A stretch of DNA of 64,000 bases from Xylanibacter rodentium. Its GTDB lineage: Bacteria > Bacteroidota > Bacteroidia > Bacteroidales > Bacteroidaceae. The notes under the pieces are model-generated. The model was not told the origin of the DNA and did no database searches. It was given only the letters and a program-made list of their open reading frames with translations. The stretch spans positions 1 through 64,000 of the forward strand of contig NZ_JABKKE010000008.1 in assembly GCF_013166575.1 (NCBI RefSeq), read 5' to 3'. Positions 1-9,499 of the stretch are shown here, in pieces; position 1 is the first letter of the stretch, and each line of letters begins with the position of its first letter. The position numbers and the translations under genes are program-made.

Positions 1-62
1 GAATATGAATCCCGGGGTGCCGCTACGCTCTGCCCCGGGCTATGTGCTTGTTGCCCCTGCGG

Positions 63-150
63 GGCGCGTTCTTCCAGGGCACGTTCATCCAAGGCAAGTT
101 CATTCAGGGCGAGTTCTTCCAAGGCGAGTTCTTCCAAGGCGCATCCATCC
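63..150. repeat. 15-bp tandem repeat, about five units
   Basis: Five consecutive 15-bp units of the form GGC(G/A)(A/C)GTTC(T/A)T(C/T)CA(A/G) run from 63 to 137, followed by a degenerate sixth. On the minus strand they read in frame as a pentapeptide repeat (ALEEL/ALDER), but a stop codon lies just before the run and no start codon is available. I see no gene in 1-294. Apart from this repeat and an inverted repeat at 202-260, I recognise nothing else there. Confidence 0.6.
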
Positions 151-201
151 TATGTCCGGACTATTATGTAGTTTGATTTTGTTGGCTAACTTATACAGAA
201 A

Positions 202-260
202 GGACCGTATCAAAAGCACAGTCATCCCCTGTTGATGGTATGCGGCTTTTGATGCAGTCC
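202..260 (-). terminator. Inverted repeat downstream of the OmpA-like gene
   Basis: GGACCGTATCAAAAGC (202-217) pairs with GCTTTTGATGCAGTCC (245-260) with two mismatches, leaving a 27-nt loop. It lies 35 nt beyond the stop codon of the OmpA-like gene, on the downstream side. On the minus strand the second arm is followed by TTTC, only a weak U-tract, so the terminator role is an inference. Confidence 0.4.
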
Positions 261-294
261 CTTCAGTAATTATCGTCCTGTATGGATTAGAATC

Positions 295-1440
295 CTATTC
301 GTTGACCGTCTCGGTAACAGTTTCGATGACAACTTTCTCTGCCTCACCGTCTACAATGACGCAACGGTTCTTGTCGTTCTCGGCGAACGGCTGCACCTTG
401 TCGCCCTTGCTGTCTGTAATGATACGCGATGCATCGGCACCATAACTGTCTACCAGCTCCTTCTTGTACTGGTCGGCACGCTGCTTGGCATATTTTACGT
501 TAAGTGCCGCATTGCCTGTACCCTTATCGGCATATCCTACCACAGTAACCTTCGCCTCGGGATACTCCTTGAGGAAATCGGCCACACGCTTCATCTGTGC
601 CTTGTTGCCTTCAGCATCAGCCTCGCGAATCTTGTAGAAACGCTCCTCGTGCAGTTTTACAGGCACTTTCTTCTCAACCTTGCGCGTGATAACCTTCGGT
701 TCAGGCTTCGGAGCGGGCTGCTCGACAACCGGTGCCGGCTCCGGAGTCACCACCGGTGCGGGTTCTGCCACATGAACATGCTTCTTTCCATACTTATGAC
801 CGAAGCGGAAGCTAACACCGAGCATGGCCGACACCATCCAGTCGTCGCTGTTGTTGTATTTAGAATTGAAACGGTCGTCAAGGCTGCTTGCATTGACCTC
901 GAGCGACACTCCCACTGGCTTTGTCACATTAGTCTCAAGACGCAAACCGGCACGTATATTGTGACTCAGACGCGTATCATCCCATACAAAAGGCATGTTA
1001 AGCCCCATGTTCGCATTGGCCATTGCATTGGCATCGTCGTTGCCCCATCCTGTGGTAAGACCCACACCGGCAACGAATATCACATTGAGAAAATGGTCTT
1101 TGTCCTTACAAGCCAGATTGGTAAGATTGACGAGAAGGTCAGCATTGGTCGTGATATAGTTCCATTTATAAAAGCCCAAGTCGTTATAACCGCTCTTTGA
1201 CTCCCATCCGCTGACATGCAGACGCGCACCTACGGCCGGCGTAAAATATCGGCCGAAAGACAATGCTCCGACCGGAGTTATCAACTTGTCCATCTTCGCG
1301 TCGGTAAGCGTAATCTGACCACCACCCTGTGCTTCAATGAAATTGTAAGACTTCAAGGTTTCCTTGTCGCTGTCCTGTGCCATCGCAGCACCGGATGCCA
1401 TCATGCAGAAGACTGCAGCCAAGAATGATTTTCTGTACAT
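295..1440 (-). CDS. OmpA family outer-membrane protein
   Basis: A 381-residue exported protein. A signal peptide (residues 1-21, ending AMAQ) is followed by an N-terminal beta-barrel-like half with alternating aromatic strands (about 30-215). Next come a Pro/Glu/Val-rich linker (PAPVV, PAPKPEPK; about 225-255) and a C-terminal OmpA-like peptidoglycan-binding domain, in which VTVVGYADKGTG and the following NAALNVKYAKQRA are recognisable. By family knowledge it would sit in the outer membrane and contact peptidoglycan. Single gene with its own promoter (1496-1527). Confidence 0.9.
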   Translation of the reverse strand: MYRKSFLAAVFCMMASGAAMAQDSDKETLKSYNFIEAQGGGQITLTDAKMDKLITPVGALSFGRYFTPAVGARLHVSGWESKSGYNDLGFYKWNYITTNADLLVNLTNLACKDKDHFLNVIFVAGVGLTTGWGNDDANAMANANMGLNMPFVWDDTRLSHNIRAGLRLETNVTKPVGVSLEVNASSLDDRFNSKYNNSDDWMVSAMLGVSFRFGHKYGKKHVHVAEPAPVVTPEPAPVVEQPAPKPEPKVITRKVEKKVPVKLHEERFYKIREADAEGNKAQMKRVADFLKEYPEAKVTVVGYADKGTGNAALNVKYAKQRADQYKKELVDSYGADASRIITDSKGDKVQPFAENDKNRCVIVDGEAEKVVIETVTETVNE

Positions 1441-1495
1441 TTGTTCTTAGTTTTAAAATAATTATATAATTTGATAAAGAATGCTATTTTGTTTA

Positions 1496-1527
1496 CAAAA
1501 GTAAACTAAGTTATTGAAAAAACCAAA
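1496..1527 (-). promoter_or_regulatory. Bacteroidales-type promoter for the OmpA-like gene
   Basis: On the minus strand TTTG (1527-1524), a 20-bp spacer and TACTTTTG (1503-1496) match the lineage consensus TTTG-N19-21-TAnnTTTG. The start codon is about 55 nt downstream. Confidence 0.75.
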
Positions 1528-1556
1528 TTTTCTTTCTTCTTTTTGATTTTTAGCGC

Positions 1557-1564
1557 TATCTTTG
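1557..1564 (+). promoter_or_regulatory. -7 element for the GNAT-like gene
   Basis: TATCTTTG fits TAnnTTTG. The -33 position 20 bp upstream reads TTTC, one base off TTTG. The predicted transcript would have a leader of about 80 nt containing the hairpin at 1577-1633. Confidence 0.5.
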
Positions 1565-1576
1565 CATAAAGAAAGC

Positions 1577-1633
1577 GCCATACCGGTTGATAAAAAAGCA
1601 TTTACGGCATCAATGGTATGGCCGTTTTTATAA
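1577..1633 (+). terminator. Terminator-like stem-loop in the GNAT gene leader
   Basis: GCCATACC (1577-1584) pairs with GGTATGGC (1615-1622). The inner bases GTTGAT and ATCAA extend the stem, and CGTTTTTATAA follows. It lies between the -7 element and the start codon at 1653, so it could act as a leader attenuator. I see no leader peptide. Confidence 0.4.
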
Positions 1634-1652
1634 CAAATAAAAACAGACAATA

Positions 1653-2798
1653 ATGTCATCAGTAGAAATAAAGAGAGTTACGGACAAAAAAGGACTTGAA
1701 GCCTTCATCCAATTTCATTATGACTTGTACAGAGGCAATCCTTACGATGCTCCCAACTTGCACTTCGACGAGGTGAACACACTGAGCAAGGACAAGAACG
1801 CAGCGTTCGACTTCTGCGAAGCCGAATATTTCCTGGCCTATAGGGACGGCAAAACGGTAGGCCGTGTGGCCGCCATCATCAACAACAAGGCCAACGCACG
1901 CTGGAACCGCAAGAGCGTGAGATTCGGATGGATAGACTTCGTGGACGACATCGAGGTTTCAACGGCACTGCTCAAGGCCGTGGAGAACTGGGGCCGCGAA
2001 CATGGAATGACAGAAATTGTAGGCCCGCTGGGATTCACCGACATGGACCCGGAAGGCATGCTGATATACGGCTACGAGGAACTTGGAACACAGGCCACGG
2101 CATACAACTACCCTTACTATCCCAAACACATGGAAGAGATGGGAGGATGGAGAAAAGACAACGATTATGTAGAGTACAAACTTTATGTGCCCGAAAAAGT
2201 TCCGGAGAAATATCAGAAGATAGCCGAGATGATAACCAAACGCTACAACCTGCACGTGAAGAAACTGACAAAGCGGGAGGTAAAGAAAGAGGGGTACGGC
2301 CAGAAGATATTCGACGTGATAAACGGCACCTTCGGCAATCTGTACGGATATTCCGAACTCAGCCAGCGACAGATAGACCAGTACGTGAAGATGTATCTGA
2401 AAATGGCCGACCTCAATCTGGTAACACTCATCGAAGACCGCAACGCCGACAACAAGGTGGTTGGCGTGGGCATAACAATACCTTCATTGACACGGGCTCT
2501 GCAAAAATGCCGCAACGGACGGCTGTGGCCTTTCGGATGGTGGCATGTGGCAAGGGCACTGTTTTTCCACAAGACCGACGTAGTGGACCTGCTGCTCATT
2601 GGAATACTGCCCGAGTACCGTTCAAAGGGTGCCAATGCCCTGCTCTTCTCCGATCTGATACCGTGGTATCAGAAGTACGGATTCAAATGGGGGGAGACGC
2701 ATGTGGAAATGGAAACCAACGAAAAGGTGCAAAGCCAGTGGCAATATCTGGAACGGGAATGCCACAAGCGCAGAAGATGCTATGTGAAAGAACTGTAA
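1653..2798 (+). CDS. GNAT-like N-acetyltransferase family protein
   Basis: A 381-residue cytoplasmic protein of a family common in Bacteroidota and usually annotated as a hypothetical protein or N-acetyltransferase. The N-terminal half has GNAT-like strands (EYFLAYRDGKTVGRVAAI; about 55-72) and then FGWIDFVDD. The C-terminal part has LLLIGILPEYRSKGANALL (about 312-330), which resembles the acetyl-CoA-binding motif A (Q/RxxGxG/A), so the protein may hold two GNAT-like folds. The substrate is unknown. parE starts 38 bp downstream on the same strand, so the two may be co-transcribed. Confidence 0.75.
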   Translation: MSSVEIKRVTDKKGLEAFIQFHYDLYRGNPYDAPNLHFDEVNTLSKDKNAAFDFCEAEYFLAYRDGKTVGRVAAIINNKANARWNRKSVRFGWIDFVDDIEVSTALLKAVENWGREHGMTEIVGPLGFTDMDPEGMLIYGYEELGTQATAYNYPYYPKHMEEMGGWRKDNDYVEYKLYVPEKVPEKYQKIAEMITKRYNLHVKKLTKREVKKEGYGQKIFDVINGTFGNLYGYSELSQRQIDQYVKMYLKMADLNLVTLIEDRNADNKVVGVGITIPSLTRALQKCRNGRLWPFGWWHVARALFFHKTDVVDLLLIGILPEYRSKGANALLFSDLIPWYQKYGFKWGETHVEMETNEKVQSQWQYLERECHKRRRCYVKEL

Positions 2799-2836
2799 TT
2801 CCTTAATTAGCAGCTGACTCCTGATATAAAAAAGAC

Positions 2837-4795
2837 ATGAACGAGAACGAAATATTCACACAACAACCTGCCGTAGAATACACCGACGACAACATCCGTC
2901 ATCTGTCGGACATGGAGCATGTGCGCACACGTCCGGGAATGTACATCGGACGTTTGGGCGACGGCCAACTGCCGGAAGACGGTATATACGTTCTGCTGAA
3001 AGAAGTGGTAGACAACTCTATCGACGAATTCAAGATGCACGCCGGCAACCGCATTGAGATAGACGTAACGGACAACATGCGTGTCTCGGTACGCGACTAC
3101 GGACGAGGCATACCTCAGGGCAAACTTATCGAAGCCGTCAGTGTGCTCAACACCGGCGGAAAATACGACTCGAAGGCTTTCAAGAAGAGCGTAGGACTGA
3201 ACGGTGTGGGCGTCAAGGCCGTCAATGCCCTCAGCGCGCATTTTGAAGTGCGCTCGTATCGCGACGGCAAGGTGCGCACCGCAAAGTTTGAGCGCGGTAT
3301 TCTGCAAAGCGACGTCACGGAAGACTCTGCCGACGAAAACGGCACATACATTTATTTCGAACCCGATGACACGCTGTTTCTCAACTATTCGTTCCACAAC
3401 GACATTGTCGAGACAATGCTGCGCAACTACACCTATCTGAATACGGGTCTGGCCATAATGTACAACGGCAGGCGAATCCTGAGCCGCAACGGACTCAAGG
3501 ACTTGCTCAACGACACGATGACCAACGACGGAATCTACCCCATCATACACCTCAAGGGCGAGGATATCGAGATTGCTTTCACACACACCGGCCAGTATGG
3601 CGAGGAATACCACTCTTTCGTCAACGGCCAGCATACGACACAGGGAGGAACACACCAAAGTGCCTTCAAAGAGCATATAGCCAAGACCATAAAGGAATTC
3701 TACGGCAAGAACATGGAATATACGGACATACGCAACGGACTCGTAGGCGCGATAGCCGTCAACGTAGAGGAACCCATGTTCGAGAGCCAGACCAAGATAA
3801 AGCTCGGCTCGCTCACGATGGAACCGGGCGGAGGCGTGAGCATCAACAAGTATGTGGGCGATTTCATAAAGAACGAGGTTGACAACTTCCTGCACAAGCA
3901 TGCCGATGTGGCTGAAGTGATGCTGCAAAAGATACAGGAAAGCGAAAAGGAACGCAAGGCCATTTCCGGAGTGACCAAACTGGCACGGGAACGGGCAAAG
4001 AAGGCCAATCTGCACAACCGCAAGCTGCGTGACTGCCGCATACACTTCAGCGACGTAAAGAACGAGCGCAAGGAAGAAAGTTCGATATTCATCACTGAGG
4101 GTGACTCGGCCAGCGGAAGCATCACCAAGAGTCGCGACGTCAACACTCAGGCGGTATTCTCGCTGCGCGGAAAACCGCTCAACTCATTCGGACTGACAAA
4201 GAAAGTGGTATACGAGAATGAGGAGTTCAACCTGTTGCAGGCAGCACTCGACATCGAAGACGGACTCGACACGCTGCGCTACAACAAGGTAATCGTGGCC
4301 ACAGATGCCGATGTCGACGGCATGCACATCCGCCTGTTAATCATTACGTTCTTCCTGCAGTTCTTCCCCGATCTCATCAAGAAAGGACACGTCTATGTGT
4401 TGCAGACACCGCTGTTCCGCGTGCGCAACCGCCGTACAAAAATCAAGAACAAGCAGGTTCTGGCCGGAATCGCCGCAAAGTCCGAACGCAAGAAAAGCGA
4501 TTTTGTCACCCGCTATTGCTACAGCGAGGACGAACGGCTCAAAGCCATCAACGAGCTTGGCCCCGACCCGGAGATAACACGATTCAAAGGTCTCGGCGAG
4601 ATTTCGCCCGATGAGTTCGCCAACTTTATCGGCCCGGACATGCGTCTCGAACAGGTGACACTGCACAAGACCGACCAAGTGCAGAAGTTGCTGGCCTACT
4701 ACATGGGAAAGAATACGCCCGAACGGCAGAACTTCATCATCGACAACCTGGTGATAGAAGAGGACAAGCCTGAGGAAGAAACATATGAAATATAA
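2837..4795 (+). CDS. parE: DNA topoisomerase IV subunit B
   Basis: ATPase subunit of a type IIA topoisomerase that, with ParC, unlinks daughter chromosomes. The 652-residue length is normal. Residues 25-45 read [17 protein letters not shown], and [10 protein letters not shown] follows as the Bergerat-fold N-box region. [13 protein letters not shown] is the ATP lid. The TOPRIM domain shows EGDSASGS (about 421-428) and [10 protein letters not shown] (about 490-500). [11 protein letters not shown] with an [12 protein letters not shown] context favours ParE over GyrB. No parC is adjacent downstream, where a protease gene follows after 17 bp. Confidence 0.93.
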   Translation: MNENEIFTQQPAVEYTDDNIRHLSDMEHVRTRPGMYIGRLGDGQLPEDGIYVLLKEVVDNSIDEFKMHAGNRIEIDVTDNMRVSVRDYGRGIPQGKLIEAVSVLNTGGKYDSKAFKKSVGLNGVGVKAVNALSAHFEVRSYRDGKVRTAKFERGILQSDVTEDSADENGTYIYFEPDDTLFLNYSFHNDIVETMLRNYTYLNTGLAIMYNGRRILSRNGLKDLLNDTMTNDGIYPIIHLKGEDIEIAFTHTGQYGEEYHSFVNGQHTTQGGTHQSAFKEHIAKTIKEFYGKNMEYTDIRNGLVGAIAVNVEEPMFESQTKIKLGSLTMEPGGGVSINKYVGDFIKNEVDNFLHKHADVAEVMLQKIQESEKERKAISGVTKLARERAKKANLHNRKLRDCRIHFSDVKNERKEESSIFITEGDSASGSITKSRDVNTQAVFSLRGKPLNSFGLTKKVVYENEEFNLLQAALDIEDGLDTLRYNKVIVATDADVDGMHIRLLIITFFLQFFPDLIKKGHVYVLQTPLFRVRNRRTKIKNKQVLAGIAAKSERKKSDFVTRYCYSEDERLKAINELGPDPEITRFKGLGEISPDEFANFIGPDMRLEQVTLHKTDQVQKLLAYYMGKNTPERQNFIIDNLVIEEDKPEEETYEI

Positions 4796-4812
4796 ATACG
4801 GATTACAACACT

Positions 4813-6381
4813 ATGAAAAGACTTATATGGGCAGTCATCTGCTGCATGACAATTGGCACGGCACACGCACAATTCAAAATCAACAGCGGTCCTGACAGTC
4901 CGCTACGCAAGTTGCAACTGGCGGAAATGGCCATAAACAATCTGTACGTGGACAGTGTCGACGAGAAAAGACTCGTGGAAGACGCCATACGGGGCATGCT
5001 CGAGAAACTCGACCCCCACTCTTCGTATCTAACACCCAAGGAGGTGAAAGCCGCCAACGAACCGCTATCGGGCGGATTCGAAGGCATTGGCGTGCAGTTC
5101 AACATGATAGAAGACACACTGATGGTGATACAGCCGGTAGTGAACGGACCTTCGGAAAAAGCAGGCATCGTGGCCGGCGACCGCATTGTGAGTGTCAACG
5201 ACACTGCCATAGCCGGTGTAAAAATGTCACGCGAAGACATAATGAAACGATTGCGGGGACCTAAAAACACAAAGGTAAAGTTAGGTGTGATACGCAGCGG
5301 CATCAAGGACAGGCTGACATTCAACGTGACACGCGACAAGATTCCGGTGAAGACAATAGATGCAGTGTACATGATACGCCCCGAAGTGGGATACATACGC
5401 ATAGGCAGTTTCGGCGCCACCACCTACGACGAATTCATGGAAGGGATGAAGAAACTTGACGGACAGGGTATGAAAAAGCTCGTGCTCGACCTTCAGGAAA
5501 ACGGAGGAGGATACCTTCAGGCGGCCGTACAGGTGGCCAACGAGTTTCTCAGGAACAACGACATGATCGTATATACAGACGGACGGCAGGCACCACGTAT
5601 GGAATATCGGGCCAAGGGCAACGGCTCGTTTACCGACGGACAGGTTGTAGTACTTGTCGACAGCTATACAGCTTCGGCTGCCGAGATTGTAACCGGAGCA
5701 ATACAGGACCAGGACCGCGGTACCGTTGTCGGGCGCAGAACATACGGCAAAGGTCTCGTCCAGCGCCCGTTGGACCTGCCCGACGGTTCGATGATACGCC
5801 TTACAACAGCCCATTACTACACGCCGACAGGCCGATGTATACAGAAGCCGTATACCAAAGGCGGCGGCAAGGACTATGCCATGGATATGATTAACCGCCT
5901 GAAGAGCGGAGAACTGACCAATGCCGACAGTGTTCACTTTGCCGACTCGCTGAAATATTACACTCTGCGGGAACACCGCACTGTATACGGTGGAGGCGGA
6001 ATAATGCCCGATCACTTTGTGCCGCTCGACACGACAAAGTATACGAAACTGCATAGGGAACTGGCAGCACGCAACATCATCATCAATGCGAACCTGCGAT
6101 ACATCGACACCCACCGCAAGGAGCTCCGCAATACTTACAAGTCATTTGCCGATTTCAAAGAGAGATTCGAGATACCCCAGGATGTCATCGACGGCATAAT
6201 GAAAGAAGGAGAAAAACAGAAGATTAAACCAAAGGATGACGAAGAGCTCAACAAGACAACACCCTATCTCAAACTACAGATGAAAGCACTCGTAGCCCGC
6301 GATCTGTGGGATATGACCGAATATTTCGCCATCATCAACGAGACCAATGACATAGTGCTGAAAGCACTTGAAATACTGTAA
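4813..6381 (+). CDS. S41 family C-terminal processing peptidase with PDZ domain
   Basis: A periplasmic serine protease of the CtpA/Prc type, 522 residues. A signal peptide (1-20, ending AHAQ) precedes a PDZ domain (about 80-165; GGFEGIGVQF and AGIVAGDRIVSVNDT). The S41 catalytic core shows SYTASAAEIVTG with the likely nucleophile Ser288, and TYGKGLVQ with the likely general base Lys313. A helical C-terminal extension follows. Such enzymes trim exported proteins from the C-terminus. It is 17 bp after parE and may share its transcript. The stop codon lies inside the large inverted repeat at 6380-6525. Confidence 0.92.
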   Translation: MKRLIWAVICCMTIGTAHAQFKINSGPDSPLRKLQLAEMAINNLYVDSVDEKRLVEDAIRGMLEKLDPHSSYLTPKEVKAANEPLSGGFEGIGVQFNMIEDTLMVIQPVVNGPSEKAGIVAGDRIVSVNDTAIAGVKMSREDIMKRLRGPKNTKVKLGVIRSGIKDRLTFNVTRDKIPVKTIDAVYMIRPEVGYIRIGSFGATTYDEFMEGMKKLDGQGMKKLVLDLQENGGGYLQAAVQVANEFLRNNDMIVYTDGRQAPRMEYRAKGNGSFTDGQVVVLVDSYTASAAEIVTGAIQDQDRGTVVGRRTYGKGLVQRPLDLPDGSMIRLTTAHYYTPTGRCIQKPYTKGGGKDYAMDMINRLKSGELTNADSVHFADSLKYYTLREHRTVYGGGGIMPDHFVPLDTTKYTKLHRELAARNIIINANLRYIDTHRKELRNTYKSFADFKERFEIPQDVIDGIMKEGEKQKIKPKDDEELNKTTPYLKLQMKALVARDLWDMTEYFAIINETNDIVLKALEIL

Positions 6382-6525
6382 TTTAGAATTGAAAATGGAG
6401 AATTATAATTGAGAATGGAGAATGGAAAATTATGATTTGCTGCATAAATACCGACAGTACGGTGTCTGAACCAAAAGGCCTTGCAGCAAATCATAATTCT
6501 CCATTCTCCATTTTCAATTCTAAAT
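6380..6525. repeat. Long imperfect inverted repeat between convergent genes
   Basis: The outer arms AATTTAGAATTGAAAATGG (from 6380) and its complement (to 6525) form an inverted repeat extending inward to TTGCTGC/GCAGCAA at 6437-6443 and 6483-6489. The left arm carries an extra 20-odd bases in which the AATTGA(A/G)AATGGAGAATGG motif is repeated. The stop codons of the protease gene and of ybeY both lie in the arms. It could serve as a bidirectional terminator, or be a miniature inverted-repeat element; nothing inside codes for protein. Confidence 0.7.
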
Positions 6526-6935
6526 TATAAAAGTTCCAGCGCTTTGTTCTCGGCTGCCTCCATCTTCTCACGCTCGCCCGGCCCCTTGTCATTTATGCCG
6601 CAAAGATGAAGTATGCCGTGTATTATCACTCGGTGCAGCTCCTCCTCGTAACTTTTACCGAACTGTGAGGCATTGGTACGCACGGTATCGAGACTTATCA
6701 CCAGATCACCGCTTATAACATCGCCCTCGTCGTAGTCGAAAGTGATTATGTCCGTGTAATAGTCGTGTCCGAGATACTCACGGTTCACCTCGAGTATCTT
6801 CTCGTCATCCACAAACATATATCCAATCTCACCCACACGCCGGCCGTACGAGGCTGCCACAGCCTTGATCCACGCTGTGGTGTCGCGCCGTTTTATCTTA
6901 GGCATCTTTACGCCTTCTGCATTATATGTTATCAT
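6525..6935 (-). CDS. ybeY: Endoribonuclease YbeY, rRNA maturation factor
   Basis: A zinc-dependent single-strand endoribonuclease acting in 16S rRNA processing and ribosome quality control. About 136 residues from the chosen start (MITYNAEGVKMPKIK), which matches the usual family N-terminus. The reading frame is open for 15 further codons upstream (to 6980), but the family does not need them. The signature HGILHLCGINDK contains two of the three metal-binding histidines. In many bacteria the third is His where this protein has Lys, a variant I recall as normal in Bacteroidales. It lies in a minus-strand run with coaD and ruvB upstream. Confidence 0.9.
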   Translation of the reverse strand: MITYNAEGVKMPKIKRRDTTAWIKAVAASYGRRVGEIGYMFVDDEKILEVNREYLGHDYYTDIITFDYDEGDVISGDLVISLDTVRTNASQFGKSYEEELHRVIIHGILHLCGINDKGPGEREKMEAAENKALELL

Positions 6936-6980
6936 AAAACTGTTTCTTACTTTCCCAAACAATATATTCTTATACCACAA

Positions 6981-7427
6981 TCATCGTTTCACCGGCAAGA
7001 ACTCATCGACACTACGCCCGAAGTGTATCAGTTCGCGGACCATACTCGAACTCACGCTCTCATACTGTGGCGCAGCAAACAGCAGCACAGTCTCTACACC
7101 ACCGATACGACGGTTGATATCAGCCTGCTCACGCTCATATTCAAAATCACGCATGCTCCGCACACCCTTTATGATGAATCCGGCATGCTCACGACGGGCA
7201 AAGTCTACGGTGAGGTCGCTATAAGTACGCACCTCCACACGCGGCTCGGCAGCATACAGAGACGCTATAGCCTCTACACGCCGGCCGGCAGTCTGCATGC
7301 AAACCTTACGCTCATTCACGCCCACTCCTATCACAATACGGTCGAAAAGCGGCAACGCACGCCTCACAATATCGGCATGCCCCACTGTAAACGGGTCGAA
7401 ACTTCCTGTGAATATTCCTGTCTTCAT
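6981..7427 (-). CDS. coaD: Phosphopantetheine adenylyltransferase
   Basis: Transfers AMP from ATP to 4'-phosphopantetheine, the penultimate step of coenzyme A synthesis; cytosolic. About 148 residues from MKTGIFTGSFDP. The nucleotidyltransferase motif is GSFDPFTVGH (residues 8-17), a T/HxGH variant, and the C-terminal substrate-binding motif is ESVSSSMVRELI. An upstream in-frame ATG at 7484 would add 19 non-family residues encoded by a C-rich intergenic stretch, so I prefer 7427. It stops 45 bp before the ybeY start, so the two are likely one transcript. Confidence 0.93.
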   Translation of the reverse strand: MKTGIFTGSFDPFTVGHADIVRRALPLFDRIVIGVGVNERKVCMQTAGRRVEAIASLYAAEPRVEVRTYSDLTVDFARREHAGFIIKGVRSMRDFEYEREQADINRRIGGVETVLLFAAPQYESVSSSMVRELIHFGRSVDEFLPVKR

Positions 7428-7516
7428 TGTTCCATTCCGCTCATTCACCCCTCCCATGTAAAGGAGAAGGAGTGAAGGAGCCATTATATATAGGATGTTT
7501 TACTACTTCCGCCATA

Positions 7517-8551
7517 TTACTCGAACAGTCCCGGCTGCATGATGTTGCCCGTGTACGGGTTGCGCCCGAAGTGACGGTATGCCAGCTCCGTAACCATACG
7601 TCCGCGCGGCGTGCGCTTGATGAATCCCTCCATGATGAGGAACGGCTCGTACACCTCTTCCACAGTACCCGTATCCTCACCAATGGCAGTGGCTATGGTA
7701 GATATGCCCACCGGACCTCCACGGAACTTGTCCATTATCGTTACGAGAATCTTATTGTCTATCTCGTCAAGACCGTAACGGTCTATATTGAGAGCCGTCA
7801 GGCCCACACGCGTAATGTCGGTATCTATGCGGCCCGTACCTTTCACTTGCGCAAAGTCGCGCACACGGCGCAGCAATGCATTGGCTATACGAGGGGTGCC
7901 GCGGCTGCGGCGGGCTATCTCAAAAGCGGCATCATCGTCTATCGGCACTTGCATTATGCCGGCAGAACGCTTCAATATACGCTGAAGCGTCTCCGGCTCA
8001 TAGTACTCCAGATGCAGATTGATTCCGAAGCGGGCACGTAGCGGAGCTGTAAGCATGCCTCCGCGAGTTGTCGCACCAACGAGCGTAAACGGGTTAAGAT
8101 CTATCTGTATAGAGCGCGCCGACGGTCCCTTGTCTATCATGATGTCGATACGATAGTCCTCCATGGCCGAATAGAGATATTCTTCGACCACAGGCGACAG
8201 ACGGTGTATCTCGTCGATGAAAAGCACATCATTTGGCTCAAGCGATGTAAGTATACCGGCCAGATCACCAGGCTTGTCAAGCACCGGTCCGCTCGTAATC
8301 TTGAAACCAACCCCCAACTCATTGGCAATGATATTGCTCAGCGTAGTCTTTCCCAGTCCGGGAGGACCGTGCAGCAGTGTATGGTCAAGCGGTTCACCAC
8401 GATATTTGGCGGCCTCGACAAACACTTCAAGATTCTCCACCACCTTCTGCTGACCGCTGAAGTCACCGAAACGCAACGGTCTGAGAGCATTCTCAAAGTC
8501 GCGTTCGGCCGACACCCTTTCCTGCCTTATATCAAAATCTTCGTTCATCAA
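7517..8551 (-). CDS. ruvB: Holliday junction branch migration ATPase RuvB
   Basis: Hexameric AAA+ motor that, with RuvA, drives branch migration of Holliday junctions during recombinational repair. 344 residues, standard length. Walker A is [10 protein letters not shown] (61-70) and Walker B is [10 protein letters not shown] (108-117). Sensor 1 is [10 protein letters not shown] and the arginine finger lies in PLRARFG. The C-terminal winged helix contains [15 protein letters not shown]. The next minus-strand gene, coaD, starts 90 bp downstream, beyond a short C-rich stretch. Confidence 0.96.
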   Translation of the reverse strand: MMNEDFDIRQERVSAERDFENALRPLRFGDFSGQQKVVENLEVFVEAAKYRGEPLDHTLLHGPPGLGKTTLSNIIANELGVGFKITSGPVLDKPGDLAGILTSLEPNDVLFIDEIHRLSPVVEEYLYSAMEDYRIDIMIDKGPSARSIQIDLNPFTLVGATTRGGMLTAPLRARFGINLHLEYYEPETLQRILKRSAGIMQVPIDDDAAFEIARRSRGTPRIANALLRRVRDFAQVKGTGRIDTDITRVGLTALNIDRYGLDEIDNKILVTIMDKFRGGPVGISTIATAIGEDTGTVEEVYEPFLIMEGFIKRTPRGRMVTELAYRHFGRNPYTGNIMQPGLFE

Positions 8552-8772
8552 TCGTTCTCTATGTCATTAGTCATCGGTATGCCGACAGACATCCGGTTGC
8601 AAAGTTAGCATTTTATTTGCAATTCACCCACCACAATGCCCACAAAAACAATCACCGTCCGAGCCTTATATTATGACCCGGACTACAATAAGTCATACGG
8701 CATCAATACCGGTAAGATTCACACGAAGTGCATTTTTAAGAAGGAAACATACATAGTGACGATTTTTTTGTG

Positions 8773-8780
8773 TAAGTTTG
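8773..8780 (+). promoter_or_regulatory. -7 element upstream of upp
   Basis: TAAGTTTG followed by C matches TAnnTTTG. I see no TTTG at the -33 position. The start codon is 27 nt downstream. The rest of 8552-8806 holds nothing that I recognise. Confidence 0.45.
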
Positions 8781-8806
8781 CAAAATAAATACAAACCCGA
8801 AACAAT

Positions 8807-9466
8807 ATGAAGATTATAAATTTCAGTGAGACAGATTCCGTCATCAACAGATATCTGGCGGAAATACGCGACGCAGACTATCAGAAAAACCGTCTGCTAT
8901 TCCGCAACAACATAACACGCATAGGCGAAATGATGGCATATGAAATGAGCAAGACGCTGACCTACGAAGAGCGCGAAGTGACTACCCCCTTGGGCACGGC
9001 ACGCATCCGTCTGCCGCAGGACAGTATCGTGCTGAGCACCATCTTCCGTGCCGGACTGCCCCTGCACGCAGGATTCCTGAATGTGTTCGACCATGCCGAC
9101 AACGGTTTTGTAAGCGCATACCGCAAGTATACCGACGAAGCCCATACGGAGGTGGGCATAGAGGTGGAATATCTGGCCACACCGAATCTTGACGGCAAGA
9201 CACTCATAATTGCCGACCCCATGCTGGCAACCGGCGGCTCGATAGAGATGGGCTACCGTGCTTTCCTGACCAAAGGTATGCCGCACCGCGTCGACATAGC
9301 CTGTGTGCTGGCCACACCCGAAGGACTGGAACACGTGAAGAAGACCATGCCCGACGACATTACCACCGTATGGTGTGCCGCCATAGACGAACGTCTCAAC
9401 GAGCACAAGTACATCATCCCAGGTTTGGGTGATGCCGGTGACCTGTGCTTCGGAGAGAAATTGTGA
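8807..9466 (+). CDS. upp: Uracil phosphoribosyltransferase
   Basis: Pyrimidine salvage enzyme that makes UMP from uracil and PRPP; cytosolic. 219 residues. The PRPP-binding loop is LIIADPMLATGGSI (133-146), which matches the characteristic DPMLATGGS of this family. The uracil-binding C-terminal region contains YIIPGLGDAGD. FRAGLPLHAGF (80-90) corresponds to the RAGLPL family motif. The following glycosidase gene starts 33 bp downstream on the same strand but is functionally unrelated. Confidence 0.95.
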   Translation: MKIINFSETDSVINRYLAEIRDADYQKNRLLFRNNITRIGEMMAYEMSKTLTYEEREVTTPLGTARIRLPQDSIVLSTIFRAGLPLHAGFLNVFDHADNGFVSAYRKYTDEAHTEVGIEVEYLATPNLDGKTLIIADPMLATGGSIEMGYRAFLTKGMPHRVDIACVLATPEGLEHVKKTMPDDITTVWCAAIDERLNEHKYIIPGLGDAGDLCFGEKL

Positions 9467-9499
9467 CAAGCATTTCATCATAAATATTTCTTTCACATC

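Noticed and set aside
5..235. Open frame of 76 codons on the plus strand at the window start
   Set aside because: It is composed of the 15-bp tandem repeat and low-complexity sequence, lacks a ribosome site and matches no family.
2807..4045. 412-codon open frame antisense to parE
   Set aside because: It lies wholly within parE; long antisense frames are a by-product of its codon use, and the translation has no family features.
4855..4875. TGGCACGGCACACGCA as a second sigma54 promoter
   Set aside because: The -12 element TTGC is absent, and it lies inside the signal-peptide codons of the protease gene.
8552..8806. Possible RNA gene between ruvB and upp
   Set aside because: I could find no cloverleaf or other stable fold by eye, only a -7 element.
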